Assembly: GCF_003945595.2 (NCBI RefSeq)
Contig: NW_024104347.1
Location: 124,001 to 188,000 of the forward strand
Direction: 5' to 3'
Length of the DNA stretch: 64,000 nucleotides
From: Pipra filicauda
Taxonomy: Eukaryota > Chordata > Aves > Passeriformes > Pipridae
Part shown: one piece after another, positions 42,601-48,540 of the stretch
Numbering within the stretch: position 1 is the first letter of the stretch
How the letters are laid out: each line of letters opens with the position of its first letter
Notes under the pieces: generated by a model
The model's database searches: none
Told to the model about the DNA's origin: nothing
The model's input: the letters and a program-made list of their open reading frames with translations, nothing else
Position numbers and translations under genes: made by a program

Positions 42601-45600
42601 AAGTTGTCAAGATTGTTTTAATTTAATTCGGCCCTTCATTGTACTTGCAAACAATTTCAGCTGTATAGAGCTGCTAATTTAATAGCACAAATTTCATTAT
42701 CTTGGCTAGTGAAAATATGGAAAGAGAAGTCCAAGAAAGACGTAATTTTGTATATCCTTTTGCTTAGGGAGTGAGCCACTTGTAATTACTCTCTAAACAA
42801 GGCTACCCATCAGTTTTGTCCTGCCCTGTAGAAGCTTAAACAATGCAACATGTCTCTCAGCCGTAAGATTAGTGCTGAGGTAGTGCCAAAAGTCTTACTA
42901 GAGTCCAGCTATAATATCTACTGCTTCCTCTGTGTCTACACACCATTATACCATTGGCAAAGAAAATTAGATTGATCTGACATTATTTTTGAAAGGTGTT
43001 TTTAAAATGCTTTATTAACTATTTCATGATTTTTCTAGGAATTGATGCTTAAGTGACTAATCTACCATTCCCCAAATTTCTTCTTCACTATGTTGCAGAG
43101 AGATGAATACAGCAGTTCCCTTCTGTCTTTCAGTGTCTCCCCCAGTTTCTGCATCCTCCAGGACATCTTCTGCCTTTCCTGAGGTTGCTTCAGACACCTC
43201 TGGATGAAGTCAACTTTGCTAGAGAACAGAACAATTTGCAAAAACCCCGAAAGGGCTCTGCTGTAATTTAGGGTGGTAGGCAGTAGGGAATAAAAACTTT
43301 CAAAATTAGAAGAAAAGTTTTAAGAAATGAAGAAAAATAAAGAACATGATCTCAGGTATGATGAAACATTAACACCAGTGTCAGCAGTTACCAGTGTTAT
43401 TGTACTGTCTTTGGGTACCCTAACATTAAGTAAAACTTTGCTTGCCCTATGAAATGGGCAGTTTTTCCTCATTTAACAGATGGGAAAGTCAGAGACCTCA
43501 GTATCTGAAGTGTTCATTCATGCTTAGCTTTTGAGAGAAAAATACACAGAATCTCTTTCTCAGGATGCCACACTGAAACTGTCAGGCTGCACTCAGCAAA
43601 AGGATTTCTAGGTCTCATCCTGAATAAACGTCTTAAGCCATACTGCCCATTAGTAACAAACAGAAAGGAAAGCCAGACCCAGCATCCAAACCAGTGCACA
43701 GAGCAAATCTCACTGCATTTACAGGAGATAAAATAGCTTCATGGGCTCTTGCAGTCCCTTCCAACTCGGCATATTCTGTGATTCTATGATTCTATGTAGA
43801 AAAAAATTACAAAAGCCCTTTTTTCTACCGTAGGGAAAAACCAGAAGAATATATCACATGTTAAGTGTGCAAAAGGCCAAGAGGGAGGGCCTGAGCTGAT
43901 TTCACACAAAAAGGGTGGCATTTTTCCAGCCTGGGGAGACAGGAAACACTGATGGAGAAAAGAGAATGTCACATGTTGGGAAAGTTTTTCTCGTGACAAG
44001 GCCAAAGGAAGACCATTTATTTGGTTGTGGTTAGAAACTGCTATAGACCAGTTATCTTAGAACTGCTTAGGTATACTACATTTGATCCTGTGGCTGGGAG
44101 GATTATTGCTGGGTGCTTTTCCCCTCTTTGCCATAACTCTAAAAGGCAGCAGTACTAAACCCTTTTTTAGGTGGGAACACTACAATTGCTTTATTTGCAC
44201 ACCATGTCAATTATAAAGACTTTCCCTGAATGAAGCAGCCACGTTTTTCAAGAAAATGCAGAAAAAAATGACATGACCTTTTTTACAGTTCCCGAGGATG
44301 ATTAAAACTTTTGTCTAATGTTTTCTAATATGAGTTTGCTGCAAAAGAGTCACCTTTTTTAGACAAGTGACAATCTGAAAGCAGATGTGTTTTGACCAAC
44401 CTCTCCCTATGAATTGTCTGAGTTGTTCAGCCTGCTGTGGCACCTCATCGGAGGCATGCCCTCCTCTCCCCCTGCCATATTCTGTATCAGCATACAGGTG
44501 CTGACACAAAATACATTTCCCAGGATCTGCTAAGGGCAGGGAAGCCCCTTGAAGCATCCAACTGCTTTGCCAGTATGACCAGAATATACTGGTACAGATG
44601 GTGGTGCCTACCCAGGGAATGCCACTAGCAAGGAGAACAGAAGGAGGAAGCAACCAAGTTGTATCACATTTAACGGAGGTACCAGAGCTGCACTTTGCTC
44701 TCCTGTCATATCATTTCTACATACTTCTTCAAGAAGTGTGATAATTTCAGTGGAAAGGATTAATGGGAAATATTTTTGTCGTTTTGTTACTGGAAGAGCA
44801 TCCATTTTCTGGCAGGATTTGGCTACTAACACAGCAATCCCAGTCATGCAGGTGGTACACAGGAGTGATCAGAAATGACTATTCAATGTGAAGTTACCTC
44901 ATTTCCCTCAGAAAACAGGGGCAGATAACTTTGAAAGATTAGATACCTGACCACACATTTAACTTGCATGAAAACCCCCATTTCTTCAATAAAATCTCCC
45001 ATACGTTTGGCAGCAGGCATTTCTCGCATCAAAAATTAGATTAGATATTAGGAAGAAATTCTTCACAGTGAGGGTGAGAGGGCACTGGAACAGGATGTCC
45101 CATCCCTGGCACTGTTCAAGGCCAGGCTGGATGTTGCTTTGAGCAACATGGTCTATGGGTCTATGGCAGGGGGGCTGGAACTATATGGTCTTTATGGTCC
45201 CTTCCAACCCAAACCATTCCATGATTCTCTCTGATTCTATGAAAAATTCTGCCTTGATCTTTAAGGCCAAGAAGACACAGAGGAAGTTCTTATGGTTCTC
45301 TCCCATTACCTTCCAAGATGGCAAACCAGGGTCTGGGGTTGAGCTATTGGAAGGAAATCACAAGTTGATTTTGCTTAATTTCTGCTCCTGAGAGGGCTGG
45401 TCACTGAATTAGATGCAAGAACTGACTTTATTCCTGCTCCAAGCCATGGCAAGCACAACCATCACTTTCTCTGTGCTTTCTCTTTCCTGCTTGATATAAT
45501 GAAGGGACACAGTAAGTGTTTTCAAGTGTTTAGTTGATAGAGCAGCTAATCAGTAAAAGCCCAGTGGCAGACATCTGGGCTAGCAGCCACCAGCCCTCCC

Positions 45601-47511
45601 TGCCAGGCCTGGCCCATGCGCTTTTAACACTTGCCACACTTTGTTTTTATCTTGTAGTTTACAGAGGTGGGGCACAGTCTGTTTTGGTCCTGAGTTGAGC
45701 TCAGAAGGATGTTTTTAGCTGAAGGGACACTGCAGAGAGAGAAACTGGTGTGGAAGGCAGTGTTTTTCCTGTCCTCTTGCTGGAGACAAGAGCCAGGGAC
45801 ATGTTCAGTGATCCCAGCAATGGGGCTGATTCAGCTCTCATCCCTTTAGGAGGGAAAAAAGGACCTTGCATGAGGCAACTTCAATGTTATGTGCAGTCAC
45901 TTTAGGAATTTAGAACTTTGCTAGATCAACAGAATGGAAAGGGCAGACAATGCTTACATCTAACACCTAAAAAACATTATTGTAAAGCGTTTAGTGTAGC
46001 GAATTAGCGTGATCACTGACTTTCTTGTGTCATCAAAATGGTAGCACCCTAAAGATCTCACCATTAAACACCACTTCTCCCTCGCTCTGGCAGCTGCTCA
46101 GTCACAGTTTGCATGGCTGCCAGTCCAAAAAAGGCCAGTCCCTGACGGTCATTTCTGCTTTTCACCACTTGTTCTCATATTCCGCCTGGTGGCTGAACCC
46201 CATCAGGGGCTGCACAAGCCTCACCACCCTGACTTCCACTTCGTTCCACTTTTGGTTCATCCTGCCTCCCTGGCACCAAAACTTTCAGGGGCACTGTGGA
46301 TGGCTCAGAAGTGAGGTAAAGATCTGATTTTATCAAGCTTAGGAATATTATTTCTAATTATATTCCTTGAGCCATAGTGAAAAGAATTATTTCCTTCTGA
46401 AGGATGGAGGGTTGTGACAGGGTTTATGTTTACAGCACAAAACATGCCCGGGGAAACTAAAAGAATCATGGAATTATTTAGGCTGGAAAAGACCTCTAAA
46501 ATCAATGAGTCCAACTGAAGACAAAATAAAGCATTTGATTGTAATGCATAGGACATACCCAACATTTCACATTAGCACACATAAAAAATATAAGATCCCA
46601 CATCTCTCTAGATATACAGAGTCTCATGACAAGTGCATTTCTGATGCAGAGATAGCCACAGTTTAAACTGACTCTAGTGTTACCGGTCTTCCTTTGGGAA
46701 TCAGCCAGCTGAGGATACCCCCAGCTACAGATCTTGTGGATATCACCACAGTCACCGAAGTCACACTAGAGGGGTGTTGCCAACTTGCATCACTTTAGTA
46801 CAGGTCATGCAGATGCATGCACTCACAAAAAGGAAAGGAAATGTGAGGAAACAGCCTTTTCAACTTGGCTGTTCAGAGATGATCATCCAGACCACAAAGG
46901 TGTCTGTCCCAAATATGGACCAACCACTCTTAAGAAGAATTTCCAAGGCAATGAAGAAAATGGGGAGGCTCTGGGCAAGTCTGAAGGAAACTGTGCCTTC
47001 CTGCAGTTAAGCAAAATGCATTGTGAACCCTAACAAACACAAGGACCTCACAACATCCTGTTTCCATGTACCAGACCTACAGACATTAAAACCAGCTTTT
47101 CAGTTAGCATTGCTCACAGAGCAAAACCATGAACCTTGGGAAGCAGTCACTGAAAAACAAAATCATAAAATAACTCCAGACCCCACAATGGCCTTGCAAA
47201 ATCTTCAGTGACTGTTTCACCAAAGACTACAAGTGTTTTGGAGTACAGCTGTTGAAATAGATAAAGGAGTGATTTATGACGTGCACAGCAATTCTCAGCT
47301 CGCCAGTGGAGTAATGAATGAACAAGTCCAGTAGGCAAACAAAACCTGGATACATACCAACGCAGGTCTGTCCTTTGTACAGCCCAATGGGGAGTGAAGG
47401 GGGTGCTGGTTCATTTTCATGGTGTAGAGGGGAGGAAGAGGCAGCCTTCAGCAGAAGCAAGAGCCAGAGGATGCAGAATAAATTAAGGAATGTTTGCCTA
47501 GGGCCCTTCAT
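525..47511 (-). CDS. AOAH: Acyloxyacyl hydrolase (AOAH), 5' part of gene, 11 exons placed, 3' part outside window
   Basis: AOAH is a secreted/lysosomal two-subunit lipase of phagocytes that removes the secondary (acyloxyacyl) fatty acids of lipid A and so inactivates lipopolysaccharide. Coding segments on the minus strand, in order: 47511-47358, 33769-33674, 28679-28619, 27525-27426, 19683-19624, (exon 6 not placed), 12064-12004, 11502-11432, 10246-10198, 9786-9738, 8652-8564, 616-525. The translation follows the mammalian protein: signal peptide, saposin-like domain with paired cysteines, calcium-binding linker (RGYHWRGRDCND, NCNGIW), then the SGNH lipase start LLGDSAGAHFH. All placed junctions are GT-AG and phases agree except around the missing exon 6. 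Exons 1-5 give exactly 157 codons; exons 7-12 give about 137 more. The mammalian protein is about 575 residues, so roughly 270 residues lie left of position 1. No stop or frameshift is seen, so the gene looks intact as far as it is visible. Confidence 0.93.
617..8563 (-). other. AOAH intron 11 (7.9 kb)
   Basis: Between two firmly placed exons. I find no CR1 copy, RNA gene or conserved coding segment. It holds simple sequence only: a short CATA run near 2090-2104, an A run at about 3595-3606, a duplicated 16-mer near 5337-5369, and ATC/ATT-type triplets near 7290-7335. The open frames inside it have no recognisable family and no splice-site support. Confidence 0.75.
5337..5369. repeat. Tandem duplication of a 16-base unit
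   Basis: ACTTGTATATGTAAAC occurs twice in direct succession within an AT-rich stretch of intron 11 (5330-5470). Too short to be a satellite. Confidence 0.7.
8564..8652 (-). CDS. AOAH: AOAH exon 11: lipase nucleophile motif GDS
   Basis: Eighty-nine bases, phase 1 in, phase 0 out. Completes Gly and encodes SQGVVLLGDSAGAHFHIPPEW followed by MTVTQMSA. GDSAGAHFH is the block I motif of SGNH/GDSL esterases; its serine is the catalytic nucleophile that attacks the acyl ester of lipid A. Human reads LLGDSAGAHFHISPEWITASQMSL. The acceptor is GGTGCAG, the donor GCG|gtgagg. This exon gave the first recognition of the gene. Confidence 0.97.
8653..9737 (-). other. AOAH intron 10 (1.1 kb)
   Basis: No repeat family or second gene recognised. 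The plus-strand frame around 8789-9043 has no recognisable product. Confidence 0.75.
9738..9786 (-). CDS. AOAH: AOAH exon 10: GVDPKDG segment
   Basis: Forty-nine bases, phase 0 in, phase 1 out. Encodes GVDPKDGIPYEEKFCK plus the first base of a Gly codon; human has GVDPKDGVPYEKKFCEG. The acceptor is TCCAACAG, the donor G|gtaaat. The cysteine near its end is conserved in mammals. Confidence 0.95.
9787..10197 (-). other. AOAH intron 9 (411 bp), very AT-rich
   Basis: Contains an AT-rich palindromic stretch around 9905-9995 with the perfect 14-base palindrome ATTATTTAAATAAT. No coding signal. Confidence 0.75.
10198..10246 (-). CDS. AOAH: AOAH exon 9: NCNGIW segment
   Basis: Forty-nine bases, phase 2 in, phase 0 out. 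It completes Arg and encodes PDNWDVKSDSNCNGIW, matching human PNNWDVHQDSNCNGIW at 13 of 16 positions. The acceptor is CTTTTTTAG, the donor TGG|gtaagt. Together with exon 8 the conserved Asp/Asn residues form the calcium-binding bridge between saposin and lipase parts. Confidence 0.95.
10247..11431 (-). other. AOAH intron 8 (1.2 kb)
   Basis: Unremarkable intron sequence; no mobile element or second gene recognised. Confidence 0.75.
11432..11502 (-). CDS. AOAH: AOAH exon 8: RGYHWRGRDCND metal-binding segment
   Basis: Seventy-one bases, phase 0 in, phase 2 out. Encodes TLRGYHWRGRDCNDKNTTVYPGR and the first two bases of the next Arg codon. Human has TLRGYHWRGRDCNDSDESVYPGRR, so the core is identical. 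The second acidic pair (human SDE) is KNT here. The acceptor is CTGGCCTTCAG, the donor CG|gtaaag. The DCxD...VYPG pattern also resembles a repeated metal-binding motif in bacterial surface proteins. Confidence 0.96.
11503..12003 (-). other. AOAH intron 7 (501 bp)
   Basis: Short AT-rich intron between exons 7 and 8 with a T run near 11700. Nothing else seen. Confidence 0.8.
12004..12064 (-). CDS. AOAH: AOAH exon 7: start of calcium-binding linker
   Basis: Sixty-one bases; the first base completes a codon begun in exon 6 (phase 2) and the exon leaves in phase 0. It encodes VIRNKLPFEDFDGDKFSTFP, matching human AMEQSVPFKDVDSDKYSVFP. The acidic run D-F-D-G-D suits a calcium ligand loop. The acceptor tract is T-rich and ends TTTTTTACAG, the donor is CCA|gtaagc. 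Confidence 0.9.
12065..19623 (-). other. AOAH introns 5 and 6 including the unplaced exon 6
   Basis: This interval must contain exon 6, whose length should be 2 modulo 3 (phase 0 in, phase 2 out). No segment met all conditions of acceptor, donor, phase and cysteine spacing. No CR1 copy was recognised. A run of ten A bases lies at about 19161-19170. Confidence 0.7.
13013..13066 (-). other. Candidate, unproven AOAH exon 6-like segment
   Basis: An open minus-strand frame here reads SGLDLCQFLATEPYCREV. Human exon 6 reads SGSDICSLPVLAKICQKI at the start of the large subunit: same SG-x-D-x-C start and the same eight residues between cysteines. Upstream is a strong acceptor tract (CTCTCTCTATAG, ending at 13099). 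However, exon 5 ends in phase 0 and exon 7 begins in phase 2, while every AG or GT usable here gives other phases. It may be a chance match, a decayed exon, or a correct exon with splice sites I have misread. Confidence 0.22.
19624..19683 (-). CDS. AOAH: AOAH exon 5: linker helix before the maturation site
   Basis: Exactly 60 bases, phase 0 to phase 0, encoding VGLRTAIKKARRIMKTSKDL (residues 138-157). It aligns to human ETWKFTLQKARQIVKKSPIL over the same length, sharing KAR, I and K/S positions. The acceptor tract ends TTGCTCCCCTAG, the donor is CTG|gtaaga. The identity is lower than in other exons, but length, phase, splice sites and position in the gene all agree. Confidence 0.85.
19684..27425 (-). 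other. AOAH intron 4 (7.7 kb)
   Basis: Contains the (ATTTT)n repeat at 23380-23422, a GC-richer patch at about 22500-22850 with overlapping open frames on both strands, a similar patch near 24600-24920, and A runs near 25004 and 25695. No known protein or RNA is recognised. Confidence 0.7.
23378..23422. repeat. (ATTTT)n pentanucleotide microsatellite
   Basis: Eight or so consecutive ATTTT units end in ATTTTATG. Equivalent to an (AAAAT)n tract on the other strand, a form often seeded by the A-rich tail of a retrotransposed copy, though no such copy is recognisable next to it. Confidence 0.9.
27426..27525 (-). CDS. AOAH: AOAH exon 4: end of saposin-like domain
   Basis: One hundred bases, entering in phase 2 and leaving in phase 0. 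Encodes IAREMNADVVCHSLKLC and continues through GQPLCHLYPPPK (residues 105-137). Cys115 and Cys121 close the saposin fold; Cys130 matches a further human cysteine. The acceptor TTCCTTCAG at the upstream side gives a gap-free match to the human protein; the closer CCAG would delete three residues. The donor is AAG|gtgagt. This is among the best conserved parts of the gene in this window. Confidence 0.95.
27526..28618 (-). other. AOAH intron 3 (1.1 kb)
   Basis: Separates the two halves of the distal saposin-like domain. AT-rich, no repeat family recognised. Confidence 0.8.
28619..28679 (-). CDS. AOAH: AOAH exon 3: saposin-like domain, central helices
   Basis: Sixty-one bases, entering in phase 1 and leaving in phase 2. 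With the G from exon 2 it completes Glu84, then encodes KLQGFCYLLAELYGSRIAE, aligning without gaps to human KLFLKTTCYLVIDKFGSDIIK. Cys90 is the saposin partner of Cys79. The acceptor is a pyrimidine-rich stretch ending TTTTCTAG, the donor is gtgagt. The exon is too short to show up as a long open frame; it was found from the donor, phase and cysteine position. Confidence 0.9.
30832..31407 (+). mobile_element. Possible solitary LTR of an avian endogenous retrovirus
   Basis: The block begins TGTCCAGGGG and ends CTTCACA, i.e. TG...CA. Near the end is ATTAAA (31342-31347), a polyadenylation-signal variant, followed by a T-rich segment, as in the R-U5 part of LTRs. No flanking target-site duplication is evident (GTGAA before, GACTC after), and no internal retroviral coding region adjoins it. 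Boundaries and assignment are uncertain; the 3' part is the more persuasive half. Confidence 0.3.
31506..31539. repeat. Perfect 11-bp inverted repeat with 12-base loop
   Basis: AGATCCCCTAA at 31506-31516 is matched by TTAGGGGATCT at 31529-31539. The stem is perfect; the loop is AGTGCCTTATTC. It lies about 100 bases beyond the possible LTR. No T run follows, so it is not a terminator-like signal in any obvious sense. Confidence 0.85.
33674..33769 (-). CDS. AOAH: AOAH exon 2: saposin-like domain, helix 1 and 2
   Basis: Ninety-six bases, phase 1 at both ends. It completes Gly52, then encodes CVLVVSVIEQLAQ, a near copy of the human segment, and continues to RLCNYIP (Cys79). The sequon N68-S-T is also present in the mammalian protein. 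Cys53 and Cys79 belong to the six-cysteine saposin pattern. The donor is CCTG|gtaagt. The acceptor is unusual: an AAG preceded by a TTTG simple repeat instead of a mixed pyrimidine tract. Confidence 0.95.
33770..33796 (-). repeat. (TTTG)n microsatellite forming the exon 2 polypyrimidine tract
   Basis: On the plus strand this is about five CAAA units followed by a short A run. On the minus strand it reads as repeated TTTG directly against the GAAG acceptor of AOAH exon 2, so the pyrimidine tract needed for splicing is itself a tetranucleotide repeat. Confidence 0.85.
35707..35980 (-). mobile_element. CR1 LINE fragment, 3' end
   Basis: Begins TCATAGAATCACAAAG and continues with the reverse complement of the avian CR1 3' region (CATCTAGTCCAG, GGGCAACCTGTGTCAGTGTT, ACCACCCTCATTGTAAA). 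The 3' tail is at the low coordinate, so the element points to the minus strand. It is 5'-truncated, as usual for CR1. Confidence 0.9.
36441..36482 (-). mobile_element. Short CR1 3'-end relic
   Basis: CAGAATCATAGAATTGTTTAGGTTGGAG matches the reverse complement of the CR1 tail and the bases just before it; the match stops after about 40 bases. Confidence 0.75.
39415..39650 (-). mobile_element. CR1 LINE fragment, 3' end
   Basis: TCATAGAATTATAGAATGGCTTGGGTTGGAAGG followed by CATGGGCAGGGACACCTTCCACTAGA and GGCAACCTGTTCCAG closely follow the avian CR1 consensus in reverse complement. This is the least diverged CR1 in the window and probably one of the younger insertions. Confidence 0.95.
41930..43205 (-). 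mobile_element. Long, old, decayed CR1-like LINE
   Basis: Over about 1.3 kb the text shows scattered diagnostic CR1 segments in reverse complement and in the right order: CTTCTTCCTAACCTGAATG (about 42085), CTTCTCTAGACTAA (about 42210), CATTCTTGATGCACAGCCCC (about 42300), CCACTTGTAATTACTCTCT (about 42780), an AAGTCTTACTAGAGTCCAGC-like segment (about 42890), and a CTAGGAATTGATG...TTCCCCAAATTTCTTCTTC segment (about 43035). High divergence indicates an ancient insertion. Edges are approximate. Confidence 0.65.
43737..43797 (+). mobile_element. CR1 3'-end fragment
   Basis: GCAGTCCCTTCCAACTC followed by ATTCTGTGATTCTATGATTCTATG is the plus-strand CR1 3' end with three copies of its 8-base terminal repeat. 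It is truncated to about 60 bases. Confidence 0.9.
45033..45241 (+). mobile_element. CR1 LINE fragment, 3' end
   Basis: AGATATTAGGAAGAAATTCTTC, then TGGAACAGG, CAAGGCCAGGCTGGATG and GGTCCCTTCCAACCCAAACC, ending in GATTCTCTCTGATTCTATG. Same family as the 39.4 kb copy but opposite orientation. Confidence 0.95.
46461..46520 (-). mobile_element. Short CR1 3'-end fragment
   Basis: AAAGAATCATGGAATTATTTAGGCTGGAAAAGACCTCTAAAATCAATGAGTCCAAC matches the reverse complement of the CR1 3' end for about 55-60 bases and then stops. Confidence 0.85.
47358..47511 (-). CDS. AOAH: AOAH exon 1 (coding): signal peptide and first saposin cysteine
   Basis: Encodes residues 1-51 plus the first base of codon 52. 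The start is the ATG at 47511, followed by a hydrophobic leader (LFCILWLLLLL, residues 11-21) and a probable cleavage region around AASSSP (24-28), fitting a secreted enzyme. The exon ends in GQTCV plus G, matching human HTCVG; Cys50 is the first cysteine of the saposin-like fold. The donor reads G|gtatgt, phase 1. The propeptide between leader and Cys50 is unlike the human one, as expected for a poorly conserved region. The ATG lies one base after a strong splice-acceptor-like tract, so an upstream noncoding exon is likely. Confidence 0.9.
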
Positions 47512-47540
47512 CCTAAGGAAGGAAAAACAGAAGAAATCAG
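47512..47540 (-). other. Probable splice acceptor just upstream of the AOAH start codon
   Basis: Read on the minus strand, the 25 or so bases before the ATG are almost all pyrimidines and end in TTAG followed by G-ATG. This is a textbook polypyrimidine tract plus AG. If used, the coding exon begins one base before the ATG, and the 5' untranslated region and promoter lie in a separate exon at higher coordinates, perhaps in the GC-richer stretch 47.6-48.5 kb. The alternative is that the tract is simply transcribed 5' UTR. Sequence alone cannot decide. Confidence 0.5.
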
Positions 47541-48540
47541 GTAGGAAGGGAGCACGTGGACATGCTCAGAGAGCATCCTGCATTCCTACAGCTTGAGGTG
47601 AAAGGAGACTTGCATGCCTCTGTAGCTGTAAGTGATACAGGGGCAGATGCCCAGGTAGGCATACAGACATCTGCCCTCCCACAAGGTGCGTGGAGGATCC
47701 CGCACTCCCACATCGCAGGTGCTCTCCCAACCCCTGCTCTTTGCACACCCCTCAGCTCCTCTCAGGCCCCGCCACCCACTAAGTCCAGTAGATCCCACAC
47801 ACCCAGGCACCCCATGACCAGACTGTGATGACCCTATGGCCCGGGGCTGCTCTCCACACCCCCACGCGACCCCGCTGCCCCATGTGTAGCTCTTCCCAAC
47901 CTGCTGGCCTGGGAGGACCAAGAGAGTTGGATGAACAGCTCTGGCTCAGCGCTCCTGTGTCTCCTGCAGTAGCAGCGGATGAGTAACGACCTTGAACCGC
48001 AGTAGTTGCCGGAGCCACTCAGCATTAATAATGCAAGACACTCCCCTGAATAACTAGTGTTGCAAGAAGAAAAAAAAGGAAACCAACTCCACAAACCCTG
48101 CCCCCCTCCACCGTTTCTCCTCTGCCCTCCTCCGCAGACTAGAAAAAAATATCTCTCCGGCTGCTTGTGTAAGATTTTAGACCAGGGTTTCCGTTTGGGA
48201 GGACTGGGTGTGAAAAATGAGAAGCTGCTCAAGCCAGAGCAGCAGGGGCAGAAGGGACGGGGCTGCCACGCTGGGGTTTTGCCAGGGCTTTAGTTCTGCT
48301 GGGACTGAGCCACGGGGATGGGAAACAGCTGCCAGTGTAAGGGCAGCACTGGGAGCTGAACCCCTGTTGTCATCAGCTTTGAGCACATTTGCTTGCAGCT
48401 CTCAGCTGCCTGCGAGGCTTGAGAAATCCCGAGCTGTTCCTACTTTGGCAGTCACAACAACCAAAGGTTTCCCTGACTCTCTTTTTTTTTCCAATCCCTC
48501 AGATAAGGCAGAAACCAGTTGTTCTCCAGCCTGAAGCAAA
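47541..48540 (-). promoter_or_regulatory. GC-richer kilobase upstream of AOAH; possible promoter/5' exon area
   Basis: This stretch is visibly richer in G and C than the flanking introns, with C-rich plus-strand runs near 47690-47880 and 48090-48130. Because the AOAH start codon follows an acceptor-like tract, the noncoding first exon and promoter could lie here. No TATA box or defined factor site is claimed. The many overlapping open frames on both strands are a by-product of base composition. Confidence 0.25.

Larger units (their letters stand above)
33770..47357 (-). other. AOAH intron 1 (13.6 kb), rich in CR1 copies
   Basis: The longest intron in the window and the main site of retrotransposon insertion: CR1 fragments near 35.7, 36.4, 39.4, 41.9-43.2, 43.7, 45.0 and 46.5 kb. 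Between them the sequence is ordinary AT-rich intron. The plus-strand open frame 33969-34427 (152 codons) lies here but has no recognised domain. Confidence 0.75.
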
